Of a stretch of DNA of 64,000 bases, positions 16,790 through 27,700 are shown in pieces. The notes under the pieces were generated by a model. The model worked only from the letters and a program-made list of their open reading frames with translations. It was not told the DNA's origin and ran no database searches. Made by a program: the position numbers and the translations under genes. This DNA comes from Janthinobacterium sp. Marseille (GTDB taxonomy: Bacteria; Pseudomonadota; Gammaproteobacteria; Burkholderiales; Burkholderiaceae_D). Location of the stretch: the NCBI RefSeq assembly GCF_000013625.1, contig NC_009659.1, positions 1,550,001 to 1,614,000 on the forward strand, in the 5' to 3' direction. The stretch's first letter is position 1. Each line of letters starts with the position of its first letter.

Positions 16790-18159
16790 AATTCACCACC
16801 CGTCTATCCAGCTTTATAGGCAAGAGCCTGCAGCGCGTCGAAGCTTCGACGCGCAAGGCCGTGCCTGCGCTGGATCGCGGGATAGATGCGTATCGCGAAA
16901 TGCCGGGGCCGAAAGTGTTTGTTTTGGCCTTGCTGGCCGGCTTGCTGCTGTTGGTGATTTGGGCTTACTTAGCACCTATCGATATGGTGGTGCGTGGGCA
17001 GGGACGTATCGTGCCATCTGACCATAACCAGATCATCCAGCATCTGGAAGGCGGCATCGTGTCGGCGATCGTGGTGCGTGAAGGTGCGGCAGTACGCAAG
17101 GACCAGGTCTTGATCACGATACGCGATGTACGGGCCAGTTCGGATCAAGGCGAAGGTCGCGTCAAATTGCTGGGCTTGCGCGCACGCGTAGCGCGCCTGA
17201 CGGCGGAAGCCGGCGGCGCCACTCAGTTGAACCTGCCGGCCGATATGCTGGCCGATCCGGCGGGGCAAAGCGAACAGGCTGCATTCGCGGCACGCCAGGC
17301 CAAACTGAACGGTGAGTTGAGCATCTTGCGTGAACAGACGACGCAACGCCAGGCCGAGTTGAATGAAACCATCAGCCGGCAAAAAAGCCTGACCGACGAA
17401 TATGCGCTGGTACAGCAGCAATACCAATTGGTGCATTCAATGTATTTGAAGAGCGCCGCCTCGCAACTGGAAGACATCCAGGCGCAATCGCGTGCGCAGG
17501 ATGTGCGCAGCCGACTGAGTGCGGCGAGCTCCATGATCCCGCGTTTGCGTGCCGCCATTTCCGAAGCGCAGGCCAAAGTGACGGATGGTGTCTCACGTTT
17601 CCGTGCCGAAGCGCGCGCCGACCTGACGACTGCTGAAACCGAGTTGGCGCGCTTGTCCGAAGAAATGAAATCGCGCAATGACCGCGTACTGCGTTCCGAG
17701 GTCAAGGCACCGATGGATGGCGTGGTCAATCGCATCTTCGTCAATACGGTAGGCGGTGTGGTCAAGCCGGGCGACCCTATCCTGGAAATGACACCTATCG
17801 ATGACAAGGTCGTGGTGGAAGCGAATATCAATCCTACCGATCGTGCGGAACTGGCAATCGGCAAGCCGGCACGGGTCAAGGTTACTGCATACGACTACGG
17901 TGTGTTTGGTTCGATGCAAGGCAAGGTAACCGAGATCAGTGCCGACACTGTCCCGGAAGAAAAAGGCGAACGTCACTACCGCGTCAAGATTGAAGTCACA
18001 CGTGATCCGGAACAAATCAAGAGTGCCGGCAATAGCCTGCCTTTGATGCCGGGCATGACGGCCACGGCAGACATTGTGGTTGGTCGCCGCACCGTATGGC
18101 AATACCTGATGTCCCCAATTAATCGTTTCACGCAAAGTGCTTTGCGTGAACCGCGATGA
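16786..18159 (+). CDS. HlyD-family membrane fusion protein of the type I secretion system
   Basis: A 457-residue periplasmic adaptor joining the ABC transporter to the TolC-like channel. One transmembrane helix lies at about 44-63 (FVLALLAGLLLLVIWAYL). The biotinyl-lipoyl-like half follows with VRGQGRIVPSDHNQIIQHLEG, then a long coiled-coil hairpin (about 135-300) and the second half of the lipoyl and beta-barrel domains (EVKAPMDGVVNRIFV, LPLMPGMTATADIVVGRR). All are standard for type I adaptors. It overlaps the previous gene by 4 bp (ATGA). Confidence 0.93.
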   Translation: MKFTTRLSSFIGKSLQRVEASTRKAVPALDRGIDAYREMPGPKVFVLALLAGLLLLVIWAYLAPIDMVVRGQGRIVPSDHNQIIQHLEGGIVSAIVVREGAAVRKDQVLITIRDVRASSDQGEGRVKLLGLRARVARLTAEAGGATQLNLPADMLADPAGQSEQAAFAARQAKLNGELSILREQTTQRQAELNETISRQKSLTDEYALVQQQYQLVHSMYLKSAASQLEDIQAQSRAQDVRSRLSAASSMIPRLRAAISEAQAKVTDGVSRFRAEARADLTTAETELARLSEEMKSRNDRVLRSEVKAPMDGVVNRIFVNTVGGVVKPGDPILEMTPIDDKVVVEANINPTDRAELAIGKPARVKVTAYDYGVFGSMQGKVTEISADTVPEEKGERHYRVKIEVTRDPEQIKSAGNSLPLMPGMTATADIVVGRRTVWQYLMSPINRFTQSALREPR

Positions 18160-18211
18160 CCCTGATAGCAACAATATTAATTTCAATTACCCGATCGGAA
18201 TATCCAGCACC

Positions 18212-19876
18212 ATGAAAACGCTACGCAAATACTACGTTCTTGCGATGATTCCCTCCTTAGTCTTGCTGGCGGGCGGAATTCTGTTCAAGGATTTCGTACT
18301 CCACGCGGTTCACATCAATCCGGTTCTGAACTTGTTCATCATCGGCGTTGCAGTGTTCGGTGTGGCACTGATCATGTACGACATCTACAAGGTCAGCTGG
18401 GAGTACAACAAGCTGAAACTGTTTTATGCGCGTGCTTCGGCGGGTGAATTGCTGGAAGACCTGGTCAAGGATCCTACTTTTGCCGGTACAGAAATTGCCA
18501 AGGTGCTGGTCAGTGTCGCCAATACCAAAGGTCGCCTGACCACGCGTATCGAACAGGAAACCATCGAGCGTTCGCTGGCCGAATTGCATACGCATCTGGA
18601 AGCGCGCATGGAGTTCCCGCAATACCTGACCGGTTTCATGATTGCGCTGGGCTTGCTCGGTACCTTTATCGGTTTGCTGGAAACCCTGGTCAGTACTGCT
18701 GACCTGATTAACGGTTTCGGCCAGGCCAGCCAGGGTAGCGATATGGATGCGTCGTTTGCACATCTGGTGGCGGACTTGAACAAGCCGCTGGCAAGTATGG
18801 GCACCGCTTTCAGTGCGTCGATGTTTGGTTTGATCGGTTCCCTGACACTCGGTTTGACACTGGTATGCCTGCGTGGTGCCGGCAAGCGCCTGGTCGTTGC
18901 AGCGCGTGAATGCATCAGCGTAATGGTTGAGCACGTGGTGCATGAAATGTCCGGTCCGGGTGCATCGCAACGCCAGGGTATTTCTGAATCTTTCCTGACC
19001 GAGTTCCTGCATGATTTGATGGTCCTGCAACGTGAATCGGTGCTGACTTCGCGTAACAGCTCGGATGCTTCGCTGCAGGCCGGCATGAAGCTGGAAGCGA
19101 TGAATGAACGGTTGTCTACCGTGGCGCGCCTGTTCCAGGAAAGCATCGACGAGTCGAAGAACATTCGCCAACTGGTGACCTTCGGACCGCGCATGCATGA
19201 AGTAGGGCAGCAGACGCTGGAAGAAATTCGCGGCCTGGGCCAGATGATCAACCAAAAACTGGAATCGACGCAGGATATTACCCAAAGCCTGTCGCTGCTG
19301 AATGAACGCCTGAGCGTGAATGGTGATATCGCATTGCGCAGCTTTGATGTCTTGCCGCAAATCGTCGGCGCAATGCAAAGCGGACAGACCGCCTTGTCAT
19401 CCGCCATGTCGTCCTTGCAGGCGCAGCAGTCGGACGTCGCCAACGTACATGAAAAAACTGCGCAACATATCGCGCAATTGCCAGGCTTACTGTCACAGGT
19501 TTCGATACGCCTGGGCGATGAACTGAATGCGATCCAGCATCAGGCGGAAATCCATTCGAACGTCGCGACCCGCCTGGGTCAACTGGGTACCGTGATCGGT
19601 GAAAATTCCGCCAACATCACACGCGATGCACTGGCAGCGCGTCAGTTGCAGATCGACCTGGCGAAACACATGGCGATGCAAAATGAACGCATCAAGGGAC
19701 TGGATGCGATTCCACAGGCATTGGCCAATATCAGTGAAGCGCTGGTTCGTCAAAACGTCATGTCGCAAACCATTATTGAAGAGATGCGCAATGGTCGTCA
19801 GACCATGATCAAGGACCTGCGCCTGGAACTGCGTGAAGCGATGCGTGAACTGGCGAATCGCAGCGATAGCAAATAA
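18212..19876 (+). CDS. MotA/TolQ/ExbB-like proton-channel protein with long coiled-coil tail
   Basis: A 554-residue protein starting MKTLRKYYVLAM. The ATG at 18212 is used because the 25 codons upstream overlap the end of the HlyD gene and are polar. Hydrophobic spans at about 7-25 and 41-60 are followed by the MotA/TolQ core: FMIALGLLGTFIGLLETL and, further on, LNKPLASMGTAFSASMFGL, near 140-230. The last 300 residues are helical and hydrophilic, probably a cytoplasmic coiled coil that MotA and TolQ lack. It sits between HlyD and ABC genes and likely pairs with the MotB-like protein, as SiiB does with SiiA. Confidence 0.82.
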   Translation: MKTLRKYYVLAMIPSLVLLAGGILFKDFVLHAVHINPVLNLFIIGVAVFGVALIMYDIYKVSWEYNKLKLFYARASAGELLEDLVKDPTFAGTEIAKVLVSVANTKGRLTTRIEQETIERSLAELHTHLEARMEFPQYLTGFMIALGLLGTFIGLLETLVSTADLINGFGQASQGSDMDASFAHLVADLNKPLASMGTAFSASMFGLIGSLTLGLTLVCLRGAGKRLVVAARECISVMVEHVVHEMSGPGASQRQGISESFLTEFLHDLMVLQRESVLTSRNSSDASLQAGMKLEAMNERLSTVARLFQESIDESKNIRQLVTFGPRMHEVGQQTLEEIRGLGQMINQKLESTQDITQSLSLLNERLSVNGDIALRSFDVLPQIVGAMQSGQTALSSAMSSLQAQQSDVANVHEKTAQHIAQLPGLLSQVSIRLGDELNAIQHQAEIHSNVATRLGQLGTVIGENSANITRDALAARQLQIDLAKHMAMQNERIKGLDAIPQALANISEALVRQNVMSQTIIEEMRNGRQTMIKDLRLELREAMRELANRSDSK

Positions 19877-19893
19877 AGAAAACAGCCAAGCAT

Positions 19894-21651
19894 ATGAGCA
19901 AGTTGCCCGATCTCCCTGACGCCGCGATACCCGCCGCCAATACTGCCGCTCCGGCAGAGGGCGGCGTTGGTGTATTGCGCGATGCCTTGGGCGAGATTAC
20001 GCGCGACCCGATGTATGTGACGATGTTGCGTGCCTACGGCAAGCGAATGGTCGAAATCGTCGTTGCCGGTTTCCTGATCAATGTGTTTGGTTTGCTGCTG
20101 CCGGTTTACTCGCGCCTGGTGTACGACAAGGTAATCGGCAATCACATTCCCGATACATTGTGGGCGCTGACGCTGGGCATGTTGCTCTTCCTCGCGCTGG
20201 AATTCGTATTGCGCGTGATTCGCACTTTTTATATCGAGCAACTGGCAGGCAAGTTCGATATCGATTTCGATCAGGCGGTAGTCAAGAAATTGCTGGCGGC
20301 GCGCGTGAGCTGGCCGGTTGGTGTGGTACTGGCGAAGTACCGCGATATCACCAGCGCCCGTGATTTGCTGTCGTCGAACTATATGTTGGTCATCATCGAC
20401 TTTCCTTTCCTGCTGCTGTATTTGCTGGCGATCGGTTTGATCGGCGGCCCTATCGTCTGGGTGGTGTTGGTTGGCGGCACTTTGCTGGTAGGGGCGCAAT
20501 TGCTGTGCAAGATTCCGGCGAATGACTATGCAAGCACTGCGATGACGATAGGTGCTACCAAAACGAACAAACTGGCCGGACTGGTGTATGGGATAGAAAC
20601 GCTGAAGACTTCGGCATTGCAGAAGCGTGTGCTAGAACTCTTCGCGAAAGATGCAGAAGATGCGGGCATCACCCAGGCAAAAAGCCGTTTTTGGTCTTCC
20701 GTCGGTTTTACGATTTCATCCAGCGGTTATACGCTGATGACGGTCGCCACCCTGGTCGTCGGTGTGTATATGGTGGAAGCCAATGCACTTACCGTTGGCG
20801 CCTTGATTGCATCGTCGATGCTGGTTGGCCGTGCCGCTTCCATGCTGTCTTCAGTTGCGATGGTGCTCGGGCGTATCGATGCTTTCAAACAGGCACGCAC
20901 TTCGTTTGAAGAATTGTTTATTGAAGCACCGAATGCGCAAGTCACGAATGAAGTGGATAGGCAGCAGATAGACGGAAAGATACAGGTTGCCAACCTGAGC
21001 TTTAGCATCAAGCCGGACGAACCGGCGATGCTGAAACAGATTTCCTTTGTCATCAATCCGGGTGAAAAAATTGGATTGGTTGGTCGTTCCGGTTCAGGTA
21101 AATCGACCTTGTTGCGTTGCCTCGCAGGTGTACATGCCCCGGATACCGGGCAAGTCTTGATGGACGGCATCGCGGTCGCCGCTTATCCGCAAGAGGTACG
21201 CATGCGCTCGATTGCCTACAAGCCACAAGATCCTTTCCTGTTCGACGGCACGCTGGCGTCCAATATTTTTGTGGATAACGCCATCAGCACATCGATTTAC
21301 CAGACTGCATTACACGTGTCGTGCATGGATGAGTTGCTGGCCGGTGGCCAGCTGCGCCTGGACCAGTTGTTGGTGGCACCGGGAAATCTTTCAGGTGGCC
21401 AGCGCCAGATGGTGGCATTGGCGCGGGCAATTGCCTGCACGCCGAATGTGCTCTTGCTGGATGAGCCGACGACCGGCATCGACCAGGGGACGGAAAACAA
21501 GATTATCGAAAGACTGGTCGCGTTTGCAGCCACACGCACGCTGGTGGTGGCAACGCATAGCCCGGTGCTGTTGAAGCAGATGGATCGCATCATCGTAATT
21601 CATGACGGCAAGATTGTTGCCGATGGCCCGCGGGCTCAAATATTGCAGTAA
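19894..21651 (+). CDS. Type I secretion ABC transporter (HlyB/LapB-like, no C39 domain)
   Basis: A 585-residue inner-membrane exporter with fused membrane and ATPase domains, energising export of the giant protein encoded next. About six transmembrane segments span 50-330. The ATPase has Walker A GRSGSGKST at 397-405, a Q-loop in KPQDPFLFDGTL, signature LSGGQRQ, Walker B LLLDEPTTG and the switch histidine in ATHSP. There is no N-terminal C39 peptidase, as expected for exporters of RTX-type substrates with an uncleaved C-terminal signal. It starts 17 bp after the MotA-like gene. Confidence 0.93.
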   Translation: MSKLPDLPDAAIPAANTAAPAEGGVGVLRDALGEITRDPMYVTMLRAYGKRMVEIVVAGFLINVFGLLLPVYSRLVYDKVIGNHIPDTLWALTLGMLLFLALEFVLRVIRTFYIEQLAGKFDIDFDQAVVKKLLAARVSWPVGVVLAKYRDITSARDLLSSNYMLVIIDFPFLLLYLLAIGLIGGPIVWVVLVGGTLLVGAQLLCKIPANDYASTAMTIGATKTNKLAGLVYGIETLKTSALQKRVLELFAKDAEDAGITQAKSRFWSSVGFTISSSGYTLMTVATLVVGVYMVEANALTVGALIASSMLVGRAASMLSSVAMVLGRIDAFKQARTSFEELFIEAPNAQVTNEVDRQQIDGKIQVANLSFSIKPDEPAMLKQISFVINPGEKIGLVGRSGSGKSTLLRCLAGVHAPDTGQVLMDGIAVAAYPQEVRMRSIAYKPQDPFLFDGTLASNIFVDNAISTSIYQTALHVSCMDELLAGGQLRLDQLLVAPGNLSGGQRQMVALARAIACTPNVLLLDEPTTGIDQGTENKIIERLVAFAATRTLVVATHSPVLLKQMDRIIVIHDGKIVADGPRAQILQ

Positions 21652-21662
21652 ACAAGTTTGAT

Positions 21663-21683
21663 GAACCGGTGAAATTTCGGTTC
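21663..21683 (+). promoter_or_regulatory. Small hairpin between the ABC transporter and adhesin genes
   Basis: GAACCG (21663-21668) and CGGTTC (21678-21683) form a perfect 6-bp stem with a 9-nt loop, 22 bp ahead of the adhesin start. No T-run follows. It could stabilise or process the mRNA and so set the ratio of adhesin to exporter. Confidence 0.3.
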
Positions 21684-21704
21684 TCACTATGAAGGGACAT
21701 TCAG

Positions 21705-24700
21705 ATGGCTACCGCTCCTGTTTCCAAATCCGCTAATAACCAGCCTGCGCTGGATAAGAATGGTGCACCTATCCGTGTCGTTACGCCGGATCAGCAGGGC
21801 AATTTCCAACTGAAAATTGGCAAGGGCGATATCGCCAAGGTCCATATCGTCGACGTCGATATGGTGCTTTACCTGAATGACGGTACCAAACTGGTGCTGG
21901 CCGGTGGCGCGATTGGTGCGATGGACGACAGTGTGATGGTCGACTTCAGCAATGGTCGCGATAGTGCCGCCCATATGATGGACCAGGTCGGTATCATCCC
22001 GCTGCAAAAACTGGATCAGCCGCGCGTCTTGAGTACGGAGCCGCAAGGTGGCGACGGACGCGGCAATATGCAGGAGGAAGCCTCCTACCGCCAGACGGAA
22101 GGTGCGCAAGACCTGGCCGCACAGGCACAAGCCGCGAATGCGGCAATTTCCGCAATCAGCAAGGCGATGGTGCAACTGGCGAACGTGGTGCAAAGTAATG
22201 CGCAGCCGGTCAATAACTTCAAATCGAACTATGAAGGCCAGGCTTCACTACAGCAGCCGCTGATCAAACCTGTGGCACCGGTCTTGCCGGAACGTCCGGG
22301 TGTCACACCGCAGGAATTTGTGATCGGGCCGAATGCGCCGGCGATCTCGGTGCATCTGACGAATACGGTGGGTACAACGCAGGACGGCACTACTTTGAAG
22401 GGAAGTGGCGGCAGCAGTGCTTTCAACTCGGATACGAATACTTCAAATATTGCGCAAATTGCGCCGCAAATAATTAATGCGGGCAATGACGTGCGCGAGA
22501 TATGGGCGAATGGCGAAGCACCCCTGAACCCGACTACTCCAAGCAATACATTCAGTAAAATCCTTGACGTACAAATTACCGGTGACGGTAAGGTACAGAG
22601 CCTGACCATATCGGGCGTACCGACCAATATGACCATCGTCGGTGCGACTTTCCTCGGCAATGGCGTGTACCAAATTGCAGTATCGCCGGACACCAAGAAT
22701 TACCAACTCGAATTACGTTACAACACGGTTGAGCCTAATGCGAACGCGCCTATCCATCAAGATTTCAAACTGAATTTTGAACTGGCGATTATTACCACTG
22801 ACGGCATCCAGGTGTTAAACAGTGTGCGACAGGTTGTACTTAAGGATGCGACTACCGCAGACGACCTGAACTATGCGAATCCGATAACGGGTGAAAGCGC
22901 GCTGGTATTGCCGGCGCAAGGCCTGTCACACGTCGTACACGCCGGTGACAACGCCGGTACGACGATTTACGGTAGTAACGCGAATGACTTTTTGTACGGC
23001 GGTACCGGGGATGACACCTTGTATGGCGGCAAGGGAAACACCTATTTCCAGGGCGGTGCCGGCGACGACAAGATCGTTGGTGGAGTGAACACTGGCGGAA
23101 CCAACATTAATACCGTCGGTTATACGAATTCGACTTCGGGAGTGACGGTCGACCTGAATACCGGCAATGCGCTGGATGGTTTCGGTGGGCACGACACCTT
23201 GCAAAACATCCAGAAGGTGATAGGGAGTGCGCATGACGATACATTTATCGTCGGTGCGAACACCAAGGGAGTGGATGGCGGCTCCGGTGGCAAGGATACG
23301 ATAGATTTCTCTGCATCGAATGCAGCCGTCACGGTTAACCTGACGACCGGTACCGGTACCGGTGGCTATGCACAAAATGTTACCTTCACGAACATCGAGA
23401 ATGTGGTCGGTAGCAGCTATAACGATACTTTTATTGCGAGCAGTGTTGCAAATATTTTTGACGGTGGTGCAGGCGGCTCCAATACGGTGTCATATGCGAA
23501 CTCGCCATCAAGTTCGACATCGGGTGTGACAGTCGATTTGCTGAATGGTGTGGGTAGTGGCAATGATGCGGCTGGTGACAAATACATCAATATCCAGAAT
23601 GTGATCGGTAGTGCTTATAACGATACTTTTGTTGCGAATCAGGAAGCCAATAATTTCGATGGCATGGGCGGCGTCAATACGGTTAGTTACGCAGGCTCGG
23701 CAAGTGGCGTCGAAGTAGACTTTTACAAAGGCCAGGGTAGTGGCGGTAATGCAGCAGGCGATAGCTATAAAAATATCCAGAACGTAATCGGCAGTTCTTT
23801 TGACGACAAATTTGTTGCCGATACCGATAGTCTGAATTTTGATGGTGGCGCGGGCGGCAGCGATACGGTTAGCTATGAACGGTATTTGTCAGGTGTCGTT
23901 GTCGATGCATCGCGTAATGTTGGCGGCATTGAACTTACGCCTGCGGTCGGGAATACACCCGCGACCTATTCCAACAGCTATACCAATATCGATAAATTCG
24001 TCGGTACTGCTTACTCGGATTTATTTATCGCCAGCAATCGCGCCGATAATTTTGATGGCTTGGGTGGCGTTGACACAGTCAGCTACGCAGCCGATACCGT
24101 TGGTGTCATCGTCAATCTGGTGACCGGGCAAGGTTCTGGTGCCGGCAGCCTGGCTGATGGCGATACGCTGGCGAATATTGAAAATGTCATAGGCGGTAGT
24201 GGTAACGATACCTTTGTCGCTAATGACTCCGCCAATGTATTCGACGGTGGCCTTGGTTCCAATACTGTGGATTACAGTGCTTCCACCACCGGTGCGGTCA
24301 CGGTGGATTTATTCCATGCAAATGGCGTTGGCACCAGCGGTGGTTTTGCGCAGGGCGATAAATTCATCAATATCCAAAACGTGATCGGCAGTGTATTCGA
24401 CGATACCTTTGTCGCCAGTGCAGCTGCGAACACCTTTGATGGCGGTGGCGGCAATCATAACCGCGTCAGCTATGCCAACGATACGGTGGGCGTGACGATA
24501 GATTTGGTGAATGGAACCGGTTCCGGTGCAGGCAGCCTGGCAGACGGGGATAAATTCTTCAATATCCAGGATGCGACCGGCGGCAGCGGCAACGATACTT
24601 TTATCGCCAGCAGTGTCGCCAATGCCTTTAATGGCGGGCTGGGTACGAATACAGTGAGCTATGAGTACTCGGACGTCGGTGTAACGGTAGACCTGGTTGC

Positions 24701-27700
24701 AGGCACTGGTACTGGCGGCTATGCCGATGGTGATACCTTAACCAATATCCAGAACGTCAAAGGCAGCACCAGCGATGATTTGTTTATCGCGAATAATGTC
24801 GCTAACTCCTTTGTCGGTAACGGTGGTGTGGATACCGTCAGCTATATCAAGGCGACCGACGGGAATGGCGTCACGGTAGATTTGAATGCAGGCGTAGGTA
24901 CCGGTGGTTATGCCGAGGGTGATCGCTATCAGGGTATTCGTAATGCAACGGGCACCAGCTACGACGATACCTTTGTTGCCAGCAATCTGGCAAACACCTT
25001 TGATGGCGGACTCGGCTCGAATACGGTCAGCTATGCCGCTTCCAATACCGGCGTGACGGTTAACCTGTTGACGGGCGAGGGCGCCGGCGGCTATGCGCAA
25101 GACGATCGCTACATTTCGATCCAAAATGTAATCGGTAGTGCCAGCGATGATTTGTTTATTGCGAATGGTTCCGTCAATCGCTTTGATGGTGGCGTGAGCA
25201 CAGCTATTTCGCATAATCGCGTCAGCTATGCCACCGACACCGCTGACTTGACGATCGATTTGCTGAATGCCGGCGTGGCAGGCATTGGCGGGAATGCCGA
25301 AGGCGACACTTACGTTAACATCCAGGATGTCACCGGCGGCCTCGGTAATGACACTTTCATCGCCAGCGCGGCGGCGAATAATTTTGATGGCGGTGGCGGC
25401 ACCCATAACCGCGTCAGCTATGCGTCTGATACAGCGAACCTGACGATAGATTTATTGACCCCGGGGGCGACTGGTGTAGGCGGTAATGCCCAGGGCGATA
25501 CCTATACCAATATCCAGGACATTACTGGTGGTTCGGGTGACGATACCTTCATCGCAAATGCGGCAGCGAACAACTTCGACGGCGGTACCAGCACGGCGAC
25601 TTCACATAACCGTGTCAGCTATGCATCTGATACAGCGAATCTCACGATAGATTTGTTGAACGCCGGCGCAATTGGCCTTGGTGGTAACGCCCAGGGCGAT
25701 ACCTATACCAATATCCAGGACATCACCGGTGGTTCTGGTGACGATACCTTCATCGCAAGTGCGGCTGCGAATAACTTCGACGGCGGTACCAGCACGGCGA
25801 CTTCACATAACCGGGTCAGCTATGCGACGGATACAGCGGATCTGACGATTGATTTGTTGACCGTCGGCGCAATTGGCCAGGGCGGTAACGCGCAAGGCGA
25901 TACTTATACCAATATCCAGGATTTGACTGGTGGTTTGGGCAATGACACCTTTATCGCGAGTGCGGCGGCAAATAATTTTGATGGTGGAGGCGGTACACAT
26001 AACCGTGTCAGCTATGCGACGGATACGGCTAATTTAACGATTGATTTGTTGAACGCAGGTGCAATTGGCCTGGGCGGTAATGCGCAAGGCGATACCTATA
26101 CCAATATTCAGGATTTGACCGGTGGTTTGGGCAATGACACCTTCATTGCCAGCGCAGCGGCGAATGCCTTTGATGGCGGTGGCGGCACACATAACCGCGT
26201 CAGCTATGCGACCGATACCGCGGATCTGACGATTGATTTGTTGACTGTTGGTGCAATTGGCCAGGGTGGTAATGCACAGGGCGATACCTATACCAATATC
26301 CAGGACCTGACCGGTGGTTTGGGCAATGACACCTTCATTGCCAGCGCAGCGGCGAATGCCTTTGATGGCGGCGGCGGCACGCATAACCGCGTCAGCTATG
26401 CGACCGATACCGCGGATCTGACGATTGATTTGTTGACTGTTGGTGCAATTGGCCAGGGTGGTAATGCACAGGGCGATACCTATACCAATATCCAGGACCT
26501 GACCGGTGGTTTGGGTAATGACACCTTCATTGCCAGCGCAGCGGCGAATGCCTTTGATGGTGGTGGCGGTACACATAACCGCGTGAGCTATGCGACCGAT
26601 ACGGCAAACCTGATTATTAATCTGTCTGACAAGACTGCATCCGGTGTCACGGCAGGGACGGGCTCAGGCGGATATGCGGCAGGCGATACCTACACCAATA
26701 TCCAGGACGCGACCGGCGGCAGTGGCAACGATATCTTCGTTGCGAGCCTGGCTGCGAATAGTTTTGAGGGTGGTGCCGGCTCCAATACAGTGAGCTATGC
26801 GTCGTCAGTTGGCGGAGTAACCGTCAACCTGTCTTCGCAAACAGTGGGTGGTGTGGCATCGAATACCGGTAGTGGCAACTATGCCGATGGCGATGTCTAC
26901 AGCAATATCCAGAATGTCATCGGCAGTACTGGTAACGATACCTTCATCGGTGGTGCCGCAGTCAACACTTTCACGGGTAATGGCGGTAGCGATACCGTCA
27001 GCTATGCGGCATCGACGGCCGGCGTTAAAGTAAATTTGTCCGGCACTGCACTGGAAACGGTAGGTGCTGGTCGGGGCGCGGGTGGCGATGCGAATAACGA
27101 TACTTATGTTGGAATCAGCAACGTAACCGGCAGTTTGTTTGATGACGTATTTTTTGCCAATAACTCGGTCAATACATTTGACGGTGGCGGCGGGACATTG
27201 CACAACCGGGTCAGTTATGCGGCATCGAGCACAGGCATTATCGTCAACCTTTCCGATAAAACGATACTGGGCGTGAACGCCGGTCGCGGCTCGCTGGGTG
27301 ATGCGAATAACGATACTTATATCAATATCCAGGACATTACCGGCACTTCCGGTAATGACACCTTCATTGCCAGTGCAGCAGAGAATATTTTTGACGGTGA
27401 TGGTGGCAATAATACGGTGAACTACGGTGCCTCGGATACGGGTGTGATTGTCAACCTGAGCGCGGTGGCGCAAAACGGTGTGGCGAGTTTGCGTGGTAGC
27501 GGTGGCTATGCGAATAACGACGCTTATACCAATATCCAGAATGTCACAGGCAGCCTGTTCGATGACTTGTTCTATGGCAGCAATGTCGCGAATATTTTTG
27601 ACGGTGGTACCGGTAGTCTGCACAATCGCGTCAGCTATGCCAACGATACGGCTAACCTGGTTATCAATTTGTCTGATAAGACAGCTTCAGGTGCGAATGC

